A stretch of DNA of 7,194 nucleotides from CAYVXE01 sp964455375 (GCA_964455375.1 CAYVXE010000164.1:1-7194), one strand, 5' to 3'. Counted from the first letter of the stretch, positions 1 through 7,030 are shown. Numbers and translations: made by a program. Notes: generated by a model from the sequence alone, not told the origin.

Positions 1-1
1 G

Positions 2-583
2 ATGAGTAAATCAGACCTGGAATCCGACCAGGCAAATATCCAAAGGATAAAAGGAGTGAGATACGTGGGGGTTGATTACATAAAAAAAGAAATAACGGTT
101 CGATATCTGAAGGGGAAGGGAGTTTTGAGGGCTATAATGAATGTTCTGAATAAGAACAATTTGGCTGTATCTCATACCGTTTCAACAGACGCAGAGCTTG
201 ACAGGCGTCTTGATGCCATTCGATTTGAATGTCTCCATTATAAAGAGGCGCAGGCAATCTGCGAAAAACATTTTCGACCTATTTTATCGGATGCTTTTGA
301 TTATCAAAATTGTTATGCAGTCCAGGTGGAAATTAAAGTAACTCCCGATATTTCAAAAGATTACGATTTGAACTCCCAGGCATGCATTATAAATGACAAA
401 GGAGAACTTGTAAAACCAATTACATGGCTTCAATTTCCTAAAAAAGATCAACATCTACCTAAGCTTTCAGGTTTATTGATTTTTCCCAAAGTACCCGTGC
501 TGGGTGTCGGTTTAACATTACGGTTGCTCAGAGAAAACGGCGATGGGTATGACAGTTACAGCATTGATATACCGGATAAATAG
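2..583 (+). CDS. Hypothetical protein, 193 residues, start uncertain
   Basis: I do not recognise this protein. The frame runs from an ATG at the window edge to a TAG stop at 581-583. The N-terminal part reads as strand-helix-strand (EITVRYL around residues 30-36, then GKGVLRAIMNVLNKNN, then LAVSHTV), a pattern that loosely resembles small ACT-like regulatory folds, including the C-terminal domain of some MgtC/SapB proteins. The C-terminal half alternates short hydrophobic strands (VQVEIKV, GLLIFPKVPVLGVGLTLRLL), suggesting a beta-rich domain. There is no signal peptide and no clear membrane helix, so a soluble protein is likely. The upstream region is outside the window, so the ATG may be an internal Met of a longer gene. 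Alternatively, an in-frame GTG at 65 has AGGAG at 52-56, 8 bases upstream, and would give 172 residues. The gene is real by length and composition; its function is unknown. Confidence 0.7.
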   Translation: MSKSDLESDQANIQRIKGVRYVGVDYIKKEITVRYLKGKGVLRAIMNVLNKNNLAVSHTVSTDAELDRRLDAIRFECLHYKEAQAICEKHFRPILSDAFDYQNCYAVQVEIKVTPDISKDYDLNSQACIINDKGELVKPITWLQFPKKDQHLPKLSGLLIFPKVPVLGVGLTLRLLRENGDGYDSYSIDIPDK

Positions 584-616
584 CACCAAGTATAACGGTG
601 GAGCCTCTGGTTGACC

Positions 617-630
617 CCGGATTAATCCGG
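617..630. repeat. Perfect 14-bp palindrome CCGGATTAATCCGG
   Basis: CCGGATT is followed directly by its exact reverse complement, AATCCGG. It lies 34 bases after the stop of the first gene, on the side of the transposase remnant that held its C-terminus. No T run follows on either strand, so it is not a standard terminator. It could be part of a decayed insertion-sequence end or a protein-binding site; nothing visible decides between these. Confidence 0.4.
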
Positions 631-699
631 CATTTGCAGGGATGTATCGAGGGTCCATTGTGAATATTCCATGCATCAGCCTGCAAGTAGAGGATTTTG

Positions 700-909
700 T
701 TTCCCATTGGAAGCGGAAGCGTTTTTTGCAACCAGACCGAGAAAGTTTTCAGTAGCTTTCTGAAATTAAAGCCGCATCCACACAGCGGGGCTTTCAACTT
801 GTTGAAGCGCTTCTGTGAGCGTGTGCCCGTCATACGGATTACCGTGCACCGCTCTGATGCCCAGTATCCAGTTACTCGTGGCACCGGTGACTGCGACCAC
901 ACGAAATAA
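700..909 (-). pseudogene. IS5-type transposase remnant with internal deletion
   Basis: Two minus-strand frames carry pieces of one transposase. From 909 to about 793 the frame reads FRVVAVTGATSNWILGIRAV followed by HGNPYDGHTLTEALQQVE; the HGNPYDGHTL motif is typical of IS5-family DDE transposases. That frame then runs into TAA at 766-768. In the next frame, from about 794 to 723, the sequence reads APLCGCGFNFRKLLKTFSVWLQK, which matches the usual end of the same enzymes (a GxNxRKLL motif near the C-terminus). In intact relatives these two blocks are separated by well over 100 residues containing the YVDRGYRGH-like region and the catalytic Glu; here they abut near 793-795 with a frame change. 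The N-terminal half is also missing. The element is therefore dead, left by deletion after insertion. Its outer borders are not clear, and the lower border given here is approximate. Family placement comes from remembered motifs, not a search. Confidence 0.72.
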
Positions 910-910
910 A

Positions 911-965
911 GGAGAAATCTGGCTTAGCACCTAACTAACAAGTATTTACCAAACAAGATTTCTCC
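911..965 (-). terminator. 10-bp inverted repeat, possible terminator of the receptor gene
   Basis: GGAGAAATCT at 911-920 is exactly reverse-complementary to AGATTTCTCC at 956-965, with 35 bases between. Read on the minus strand it begins about 50 bases after the stop of the TonB-dependent receptor, and the stem is followed by TTTATTT (904-910). This fits a factor-independent terminator with an unusually long loop. The loop holds a nested small hairpin, TTAG-GTG-CTAA. The alternative is a dispersed intergenic repeat or the leftover end of the neighbouring insertion sequence, because the repeat directly borders the transposase remnant. Confidence 0.4.
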
Positions 966-1014
966 CTGGGTCGTGCTCTGTTAAAATAACATTTTCGGAT
1001 TTTTCGTTCAAAAA

Positions 1015-3675
1015 TTAATTAAAGAAACTGTCGTAACTTAAAGAAAGGTAAAAGGTTGTGCCGATATCGACACTTCCGAACATTTGTTTGTAATTGTCAC
1101 CGGTCAGGTTGTTAACGCCGGCCTTTAATGTGGCATTTTGCCGTGTAAGTTTATAAGTCACCTGAGCATCGATAACTGTTTCACCCCCAACTCGACCTTC
1201 TCCGAATGTTGCTACCCAATCGAAATGCGTGCGGTATCTTCCGGCAACATTGAACCCAAAATTCTTAAACAGTCTCGGGTTACCGATGCTGAATTTTACC
1301 CGGTGTTTTGCCCGGTTAATGCTGGATACGGCATCATTAGTTCCACCGGTTCGATTAATATAGCCATAACTTCCGTTTATTCTGAATCCGTTGTCGAAAC
1401 TGTAGGTTAACCCAATTCCTGCACCCTGAATGATGATATTTTCATTCTGTTCGTTGGTATAAAGTCTGTATGGAAGTACCTTCCCTTGCGCCAACAATGC
1501 AGGGTCTAAAACCGTTGTGAGTTTAAAGGCGTCGGTGTAGTCGGACCAGTAATAATTCGCATCGATAAAGAGTTTTTTTGATATCAAAGATTTATAGCCG
1601 AATTCGAAGGTTTTCTGAAATTCCGGTTTTACAAAAGGGGTCTTAATAAATTGGCCTGTGGCCGGATCAAAACCATTGGCATAAATACGTTCGGTTCCGG
1701 TTCGTCTGACATTGTCAGCAGTTCCACCCAGTAAAATGATTGGGCCAAGATTCAAATTGATGTATTGAAATTCTATAATAGGATTGTTAAAACCGGATTG
1801 GTAAGATGCTCTGAAATTGTGATCTTTAACCGGTGTGAATACCGCTGCAATTCTTGGAGAAATATGATCTTTAAAATTCTTATGACCGTCCAAGCGCAAA
1901 GAACCGGTTACTTTCAGTTTGTTCTTAATAACATTCCTCGTTGCCTGCGTGTAAATACCAAATTCAGTTACGTTAATACCTTCAGTCGCATCACTGTAGA
2001 TGGTACCTTCTGTGTTGACGGTGTAATATCTGTAGTTGCCGCCAACCTGCAAGTCAACAAAATGGATCATTTTTGAGAAATTGTACATTGCTTCAGCATT
2101 GTAGAAACCTGATTTGGAGGTGAAACCGGCGCCGGTAGCAAAATCCTTAGTGGCCTTTACTTTTTTAAGTGCTTCGTTGAATTCAGGGGTTCCAGGTTCG
2201 AAGCGGCCATTATCTGCTGCAGCTCTTGCAGCGTTATGCGCAGCATCGTTAGCGGCACCTTGTAACTTAGCCCCGATATAGGTTGTTGCGTAGTCCGTGA
2301 ACCATTGCGTGTCACTTTTCCATTGTCTGTTGACGTTCCATCCGGAGAAGACAATATCATAAGAGTTTCCGGCATCTTCACGCTGGGCATAGCCTCTGAT
2401 GAAAAAGTTTTCACCTTTTAATTCCACTTTGTTCCAAAAAGCGCTGAGGTCGTCGAGAGCGTAGCGGTTTGTTCCCTGATAAATGCTTCTTCCGGTCCCC
2501 GCTCTGAAATCATAGCTTGCTTCCAGGCTTTCGGTGGGGCGATATTTTAAGCCGATATTAAATTTTGTTGTTCTTGCCGGATTGTAGTCATAAAGGTTTT
2601 CTTCTTTGTATCCGGTACGCGCCACGAAAATTGATCCTAATGTACCGGATGGAGTGCCTGCCAGTGCGTCAAGGTTAAGCGTTGTAGCGACTTCATCACC
2701 GTAAATATTCACGCCGTTGAATCCTGCTTTACCACGGCTGCCGAGATTCTTGTCGGAGTAATCGTGGGCAATCCAGTCAGTGGCCTGAAAATGAGACCCG
2801 ACCAGTTTGAAAGCAAATTTGTCGTAGGCTTTGGCATAGCGGAAAGAGCCGTTGTACAGCGCATGCGACCCGCCGTAGTTGGAATCCGTTCCGCCGGATT
2901 TAACCTGAAGACTGAGGCCGGGATAATCGAATGGTGATTTTGTGTTGATAAACAAGACGCCGCTGAATGCATTGGGGCCATAAAGTGCAGACGACGCGCC
3001 GGGAAGAAACTCAACTTCAGCGACATCGATGTCTGAGATACCGAGCATGTTGCCGATGGAGTAACTGCCATTGGCAATGCCCGTGTTGTCGGTACCGTCA
3101 ATCAGTTGAATCAATCCGGTATTGTGGGAAGAACCAATTCCTCTTCCGGTTGGGCCTGAAAAAACCATGCTGTTGGCTGTGAGTTCGATTTCCTTCAGGT
3201 TTTCAAGACCGCCATAAAATGTGACTGACGGGGTACGCCGAATGGCTAATTGATCCATTTTTTCAACGGAAACCGGTGCTTGCAGAATGTTCTCCTCCAC
3301 TCTCGACGCGGCAACTACGATGTCATTGGTCATAAACGCTTCCTGCCCAAGAGCAAAATTTGCATCAGACATGTTTCCGGTTATTTCCACTTCCTTTTTT
3401 TCGTACCCTATCATTGAAATGACCAGGGTAAACGGTGTCTGCAGGGATGTTTTCAGAGAAAAATATCCATTAGACTGCGCTGCCACACCCACGTACTTAT
3501 TTTTTACGTGTACGTTCGCACCCGGCAGTGCCTCACCGGTTTTCTTATCTGTGACCTTGCCGGAGATGGTTACTTCGGCCTGCAAGGCACTGACAATACC
3601 GGTCGTAAATAAAATGAGACATACTGTCAGAATGCGATAAAAATGCATTTTGAATGATGTAATGGGTTGCTTCAT
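1015..3675 (-). CDS. TonB-dependent outer-membrane receptor with carboxypeptidase-regulatory-like domain
   Basis: This 886-residue protein should be an outer-membrane active transporter driven by TonB-ExbB-ExbD. Residues 1-33 form a signal peptide (positive start, hydrophobic core LTVCLILFTTGIV, cleavage after ALQA). Residues 37 to about 108 are a carboxypeptidase-regulatory-like beta-sandwich (SGKVTDKKTGEALPGANV, then SNGYFSL and MIGYEKKEVEI). NDIVVAASR at 117-125 is a good TonB box. The plug runs from about 125 to 250 and includes LIDGTDNTG, VAEVEFLPGASSALYGPNA and FSGVLFINTKSP. The rest is a 22-strand-type barrel of alternating aromatic strands, with the late NNLTGDNY motif and the final strand TTFYLSLSYDSFFN. 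Residues 470-512 form an Ala-rich, probably helical loop insertion. The start is supported by AGGAGG 8 bases upstream. There is no SusD partner next to it, so it is not a clear polysaccharide-utilisation pair; the substrate (metal chelate, cofactor, peptide or other) cannot be told. Confidence 0.93.
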   Translation of the reverse strand: MKQPITSFKMHFYRILTVCLILFTTGIVSALQAEVTISGKVTDKKTGEALPGANVHVKNKYVGVAAQSNGYFSLKTSLQTPFTLVISMIGYEKKEVEITGNMSDANFALGQEAFMTNDIVVAASRVEENILQAPVSVEKMDQLAIRRTPSVTFYGGLENLKEIELTANSMVFSGPTGRGIGSSHNTGLIQLIDGTDNTGIANGSYSIGNMLGISDIDVAEVEFLPGASSALYGPNAFSGVLFINTKSPFDYPGLSLQVKSGGTDSNYGGSHALYNGSFRYAKAYDKFAFKLVGSHFQATDWIAHDYSDKNLGSRGKAGFNGVNIYGDEVATTLNLDALAGTPSGTLGSIFVARTGYKEENLYDYNPARTTKFNIGLKYRPTESLEASYDFRAGTGRSIYQGTNRYALDDLSAFWNKVELKGENFFIRGYAQREDAGNSYDIVFSGWNVNRQWKSDTQWFTDYATTYIGAKLQGAANDAAHNAARAAADNGRFEPGTPEFNEALKKVKATKDFATGAGFTSKSGFYNAEAMYNFSKMIHFVDLQVGGNYRYYTVNTEGTIYSDATEGINVTEFGIYTQATRNVIKNKLKVTGSLRLDGHKNFKDHISPRIAAVFTPVKDHNFRASYQSGFNNPIIEFQYINLNLGPIILLGGTADNVRRTGTERIYANGFDPATGQFIKTPFVKPEFQKTFEFGYKSLISKKLFIDANYYWSDYTDAFKLTTVLDPALLAQGKVLPYRLYTNEQNENIIIQGAGIGLTYSFDNGFRINGSYGYINRTGGTNDAVSSINRAKHRVKFSIGNPRLFKNFGFNVAGRYRTHFDWVATFGEGRVGGETVIDAQVTYKLTRQNATLKAGVNNLTGDNYKQMFGSVDIGTTFYLSLSYDSFFN

Positions 3676-3683
3676 AAGTTCTT

Positions 3684-3689
3684 CCTCCT
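3684..3689 (-). promoter_or_regulatory. Strong ribosome binding site of the receptor gene
   Basis: The minus strand reads AGGAGG, followed by an 8-base spacer and the ATG at 3675. This favours residue 1 over Met10 as the start and keeps the positively charged N-terminus of the signal peptide. Confidence 0.8.
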
Positions 3690-3710
3690 CAGAAGTTCTT
3701 AATTTAGTGA

Positions 3711-3738
3711 ATTATATATATGCTGTAAAAAAATACAG
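3711..3738 (-). promoter_or_regulatory. Putative receptor promoter with CTGT-N8-ACAG operator-like palindrome
   Basis: On the minus strand TATAAT (3711-3716) lies 35 bases before the ATG, which would place transcription start near 3704 and give a leader of about 28 bases containing the AGGAGG. No good TTGACA is found 16-18 bases further upstream. Instead the spacer region holds CTGTAAAAAAATACAG at 3723-3738, a perfect 5-bp palindrome around six bases. It also fits the CTGT-N8-ACAG form of the LexA box known from Gammaproteobacteria. A repressor bound here would cover the -10/-35 spacer. The match may be chance in AT-rich DNA. Confidence 0.4.
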
Positions 3739-3818
3739 TTCACCACCAACAAAAATGGATTTGTTTATTCTATTTATATATAATGAAAGAAAAAATCTGT
3801 CTGAGGAATTTAGCCTTG

Positions 3819-3862
3819 AAAAAAAATAAGAATTATTTGCATAAATGTCAATAATTCTTATT
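3819..3862 (-). terminator. Factor-independent terminator after the amidase gene
   Basis: On the minus strand AATAAGAATTATT (3850-3862) pairs perfectly with AATAATTCTTATT (3825-3837) across a 12-base loop, giving a 13-bp stem. The stem is followed directly by six more T (3819-3824), eight in all with the stem end. It starts 63 bases after the amidase stop and lies before the receptor promoter, so it separates the two transcription units. The stem is almost all A-T, which makes it weaker than usual, but its length and the T run support the call. A second small stem, GAGCAA/TTGCTC (3873-3891), lies between it and the gene. Confidence 0.65.
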
Positions 3863-3925
3863 GTGTTTTGGTGAGCAAGTTGCAATTGCTCCCAATTTGA
3901 AACAATGCAGCAGCGTTCAGCGTCT

Positions 3926-5350
3926 TTATTTTTGGTCGAGTTGTTCTAAATCCGGCAGACCGATGGGCTGCATTTGCTGAATTTGTTTTGCCACTGTCAG
4001 CACCTTTTCTTCCCCCAACGGCGGGCCGACAATTTGTAAACCGGCAGGCAATTCGGATTTGTCCAATCCGCATGGAACGGAAGCGACCGGCAGGCTTGTC
4101 AGACTCAATATAAATGTCGGAGCGATCCAGTCCACATAGTTTTTCATTTTTTTACCGGCGATGGTTTCGGGGTAATTTTGTTCCACCGGAAAGGGTGGGA
4201 CTGCCATGCACGGTGTCAGCAGGAAGTTGTATTTGCTGAAAAAGTCCCGGAAGATTTGCCATATATTACCCCGTGCCTGTTCAGCTTCCGCAAATTCCTC
4301 CATGTTCAAAGCTAAGCCCGCTTTGATATTCCCGGCAACGTTGCTGCCAAGCTGATCTGTTTTATCCAATCGTTTGTATTGATGCGCCACCATCCAGTAA
4401 CCGCGGATGGCGAGGAATGCTTTTCGTCCAAATGACAGGTCAAACTCAATTTCTTCCACCACTGCACCGGCTTGCTTTAAATCGAAGGCTGCTGCCCGGC
4501 ATGCCGTTTCAATAGATTCCTCGACACCGATTCCTGAAATATCTTTGCAGTAGGCAATGCGAAGGTTTTGCGGCAGACCGGTTTCTATGTTTGCCAGGAA
4601 ATCCCTTCCACCCGTCGGCTGATACACCGGGCAAAGTGGACTTTGTCCGGAAAGTGCCTGCAGTGACAACGCAATATCTTCCGCCGTTCGGGCCATGGTG
4701 CCGGTGACCTGCATGTTGTCCCAGAGATAGTCGGAAGGGTAGGTGGGGATAAGCCCCGGGGAAGGCCGAAGACCGACAATCCCGCAGAACGATGCCGGAA
4801 TGCGCAAAGAGCCGCCAAGGTCGGTGCCTTCCGCCAACGCCATCATCCCGGTAACCAGGCCGGCTGCACCACCGCCGGTGGAGCCACCGGGACTCAACGC
4901 CGGATTCCAGGGATTGCGCGTGCAACCGAACACATCGTTAAACGTATTTCCGCCGGCAGCAAATTCGGGACAGTTGGTTTTCCCGATGATAATCGCGCCT
5001 GCCTGGCGTAGACGGCTGACGACCAGAGCATCTTCTTTGGGCACGTAATCCGCATATAAGGGCGAGCCAAAGGTGGTACGAAGACCGGCGACCGGTGTCA
5101 CGTCTTTGATGCCCACAGGAAGTCCATGCAGTGGTTTTAACGGCTGCCCCTTTTTCGTGTTCGCATCCAGGCGTTTGGCATCGTCCAGCGCGTGTTCATT
5201 TAATGTGACCACGGCGTTGATTTTTTCGTTGTACGTGTCGATTTGCGCTAAAGTCGCCTCGATGAGGTCGGTGACCGAAATTTCCCGTTTCTCAAGCATG
5301 GCTTTTATTTCAGTAGCAGAACGGCGGGTCAGCTTTTCATTTTGAGACAT
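3926..5350 (-). CDS. Amidase-signature family hydrolase
   Basis: This 474-residue enzyme should hydrolyse a carboxamide to the acid and ammonia (or an amine) in the cytoplasm; there is no signal peptide. The amidase-signature triad is present: Lys82 in GLPVGIKDV, the cis-Ser157 in SPGGSTGGG, and the nucleophile Ser181 in GTDLGGSLR, with the family's usual 24-residue spacing between the two serines. Other family marks are GKTNCPEF (123-130), GCTRNPWNP (142-150), FCGIVGLRPSPG (188-199) and MARTAEDIAL (219-228). The usual GGSSGGS is changed to GGSTGGG, but the catalytic serine is kept. The start is supported by AGGA 7 bases before the ATG. It is unlikely to be GatA of the tRNA amidotransferase, since no gatB or gatC is seen nearby and the DLGGS context differs from the DTGGS I expect in GatA. 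It shares a strand with the acyl-CoA synthetase across the gap and may be co-transcribed with it. The true substrate is unknown. Confidence 0.92.
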   Translation of the reverse strand: MSQNEKLTRRSATEIKAMLEKREISVTDLIEATLAQIDTYNEKINAVVTLNEHALDDAKRLDANTKKGQPLKPLHGLPVGIKDVTPVAGLRTTFGSPLYADYVPKEDALVVSRLRQAGAIIIGKTNCPEFAAGGNTFNDVFGCTRNPWNPALSPGGSTGGGAAGLVTGMMALAEGTDLGGSLRIPASFCGIVGLRPSPGLIPTYPSDYLWDNMQVTGTMARTAEDIALSLQALSGQSPLCPVYQPTGGRDFLANIETGLPQNLRIAYCKDISGIGVEESIETACRAAAFDLKQAGAVVEEIEFDLSFGRKAFLAIRGYWMVAHQYKRLDKTDQLGSNVAGNIKAGLALNMEEFAEAEQARGNIWQIFRDFFSKYNFLLTPCMAVPPFPVEQNYPETIAGKKMKNYVDWIAPTFILSLTSLPVASVPCGLDKSELPAGLQIVGPPLGEEKVLTVAKQIQQMQPIGLPDLEQLDQK

Positions 5351-5357
5351 GTTTAAA

Positions 5358-5361
5358 TCCT
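5358..5361 (-). promoter_or_regulatory. Ribosome binding site of the amidase gene
   Basis: AGGA on the minus strand lies 7 bases before the ATG at 5350. It supports this start; the next in-frame Met is residue 18, inside the conserved N-terminal helix region. Confidence 0.6.
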
Positions 5362-5410
5362 AAAAGTTAGAGAAAAAGTTTTTTCCTACCGCAAATATCA
5401 CGGAAGCGAG

Positions 5411-5510
5411 NNNNNNNNNNNNNNNNNNNNNNNNNNNNNNNNNNNNNNNNNNNNNNNNNNNNNNNNNNNNNNNNNNNNNNNNNNNNNNNNNNNNNNNNNN
5501 NNNNNNNNNN
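5411..5510. other. Assembly gap, 100 N
   Basis: Exactly 100 N separate the amidase leader from the stop codon of the acyl-CoA synthetase. A round 100 is the usual placeholder for a gap of unknown size, so the true distance between the two genes, and whether another gene or a terminator lies there, is not known. Confidence 0.95.
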
Positions 5511-7022
5511 TTACCCAAACAATTTTTTTAAATCCGGTTTGGTTACTTTTCCCAGGACATTCCGCGGCAGTTCCTGCACGCATAGCAGGTGTGTGGGTAT
5601 TTTGTAAATAGCCATGCGTTCTTTCGCCCAGTCTCGTAGTTGCTGTAACGTTAGCGAAGCGTTTTTATTAAGCACCGTTGCCGCACAGACAGATTCTCCC
5701 CATTCTTCTTCTGGAATGCTCACCACTGCACATTCTGCGATGGCCGGATGCGACAGAAGGACGGTCTCAATTTCGAGTGCCGAGACTTTGTAGCCGCCTG
5801 TTTTGATGATATCCACGGACTGCCTGCCTAAAATGCGAAAATAGCCGTCTTCCACGATCACTTCGTCTCCGGTGCGGAACCAGCCATCGGAAAATGCCGC
5901 CTCTGTGGCTTCCGGCTTTTGCCAGTATTCTTTGAAGACATTTTCACCTTTGATGTGTAATTCCCCCGGCTCGCCTTCCGTCGTCACGTCCTGCTCTGTT
6001 TCATTTATGATACGCACGGTGACTCCAGGAAGTGGCTGCCCAACATATCCGGGCCGGCGTTCACCCTTTAGCGGATTGGAAAGTGCCATGCCGATTTCAG
6101 TCATTCCGTAACGTTCCAGAAGCGCATGTCCACTGATTTTTTGCCATTTCTTAAAAAATGGTACCGGCAATGCGGCGGAACCGGATACCATGAGCCGGAA
6201 TTTCTTGCAGGCTTTTGACATGTGCGCCTGATTTTCCGACGCTGCTTTTTCCCAGGCCCTGATGAGTCTGGAATAAATCGTTGGCACCGCCATGAAAAGC
6301 GTCAGGGGGTCTTCCATAAAACAGCGCCAGACCTCTTCAGTGTCGAATTTGGGCAGAAATTGACAAACCGCGCCGCTCCACAACGCACACGACAAAACAT
6401 TGATGATGCCGTGCGTATGGTGCAGTGGCAGCACATGTAAAATGTGGTCATCAGATGTCCACCCCCAGGCTTCGACGAGAGACTTTATTTGAGCTGCCAT
6501 ATTTTGGTGTGTGGCGACCACGCCTTTGGGTTTGCTGGTGGTGCCGCTGGTGTAAAGGATCATGGCCCGGCGGCTTGAATCGACGGCAGGAAGCGGTTTC
6601 TTAGATGCATCAGCGGTTTCTGTGGTGAGTAGAAACCGGATGGCCTTTTTCTCTGCCAGCGGACGCAATTTTTCTGCGAAATCCGCATCGCAAACGAGAA
6701 CGGCTGCGCCCGTGTTTTCCAACACGTAGTCAATTTCCGGAAGGGGGTGGGAAACACACAGGGGGACGGCAATGCCGCCGGCCATCCAGATACCCCATTG
6801 CACGGCGACGTATTCGAATTTTGCCGGAACCATGAATGCAATTGGAGTTTCATGCAGATCCGGCGTTGTTTCCAGTAATGTTGCTGCGACTGCCTCTGCG
6901 GCTTTCAGTAAATCGTTGTAACTGTGCTGCCCGGCGCTGTCGATGATGGCCGTTCGCTCTCTATGTTCGTAAGCGCGTTTTATCAGTGGAATTGTCGACA
7001 TGTCTTGCATTAACAGCTTCAC
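5511..7022 (-). CDS. matB: Malonyl-CoA synthetase-like acyl-CoA synthetase (MatB/ACSF3 type)
   Basis: This 503-residue adenylate-forming enzyme should activate a carboxylic acid with ATP and CoA through an acyl-adenylate. All core motifs are present: P-loop YTSGTTSKPKG (157-167), ERYGMTE (303-309), WFRTGD (381-386), hinge GRQSVDIIKTGGYK (399-412) and the catalytic Lys492 in RNVLGKV. Several blocks closely match human ACSF3 and bacterial MatB as I remember them: PLHHTHGI, FMAVPTIYSRL, RLMVSGSAALP, GMTEIGMALSNPL and GYVGQPLPGV. The residues that bind the free malonate carboxylate in MatB appear kept: His204, Arg252 and Arg304. Malonate, or methylmalonate, is therefore the likely substrate, which would feed malonyl-CoA to fatty-acid or polyketide synthesis. 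The start codon is GTG, chosen because GGAG lies 8 bases upstream; Met5 and Met8 are alternatives. The stop directly borders the assembly gap. Other dicarboxylate or short-chain substrates remain possible. Confidence 0.88.
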   Translation of the reverse strand: MKLLMQDMSTIPLIKRAYEHRERTAIIDSAGQHSYNDLLKAAEAVAATLLETTPDLHETPIAFMVPAKFEYVAVQWGIWMAGGIAVPLCVSHPLPEIDYVLENTGAAVLVCDADFAEKLRPLAEKKAIRFLLTTETADASKKPLPAVDSSRRAMILYTSGTTSKPKGVVATHQNMAAQIKSLVEAWGWTSDDHILHVLPLHHTHGIINVLSCALWSGAVCQFLPKFDTEEVWRCFMEDPLTLFMAVPTIYSRLIRAWEKAASENQAHMSKACKKFRLMVSGSAALPVPFFKKWQKISGHALLERYGMTEIGMALSNPLKGERRPGYVGQPLPGVTVRIINETEQDVTTEGEPGELHIKGENVFKEYWQKPEATEAAFSDGWFRTGDEVIVEDGYFRILGRQSVDIIKTGGYKVSALEIETVLLSHPAIAECAVVSIPEEEWGESVCAATVLNKNASLTLQQLRDWAKERMAIYKIPTHLLCVQELPRNVLGKVTKPDLKKLFG

Positions 7023-7030
7023 TATTTTGG

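Noticed and set aside
528..902. 124-residue minus-strand reading frame taken as a whole gene
   Set aside because: Only its middle part matches a transposase C-terminus; its first part is out of frame with the transposase motif and its end runs into the first gene. It is kept as part of the transposase remnant.
697..909. Plus-strand frame of 70 residues over the transposase remnant
   Set aside because: It is the complement of recognisable transposase coding sequence, with no ribosome binding site of its own.
979..991. TGTTA-AAA-TAACA hairpin after the receptor gene as a terminator
   Set aside because: It has only five A-T-rich pairs and no T run on the minus strand; the larger inverted repeat further on is a better candidate.
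1015..3675. SusC-type polysaccharide receptor
   Set aside because: No SusD gene lies next to it and the protein is shorter than usual SusC proteins; it is left as a general TonB-dependent receptor.
3858..4073. 71-residue minus-strand frame across the amidase end
   Set aside because: It overlaps the amidase C-terminus in another frame and has no protein-like features.
4509..4925. 138-residue minus-strand frame inside the amidase gene
   Set aside because: It lies wholly within the conserved amidase core in another frame and its composition (rich in Arg, His, Trp and Cys) is typical of an out-of-frame shadow.
3926..5350. GatA subunit of the glutamyl-tRNA amidotransferase
   Set aside because: The sequence around the nucleophile is DLGGS, not the DTGGS I expect for GatA, and no gatB or gatC is near; a general amidase fits better.
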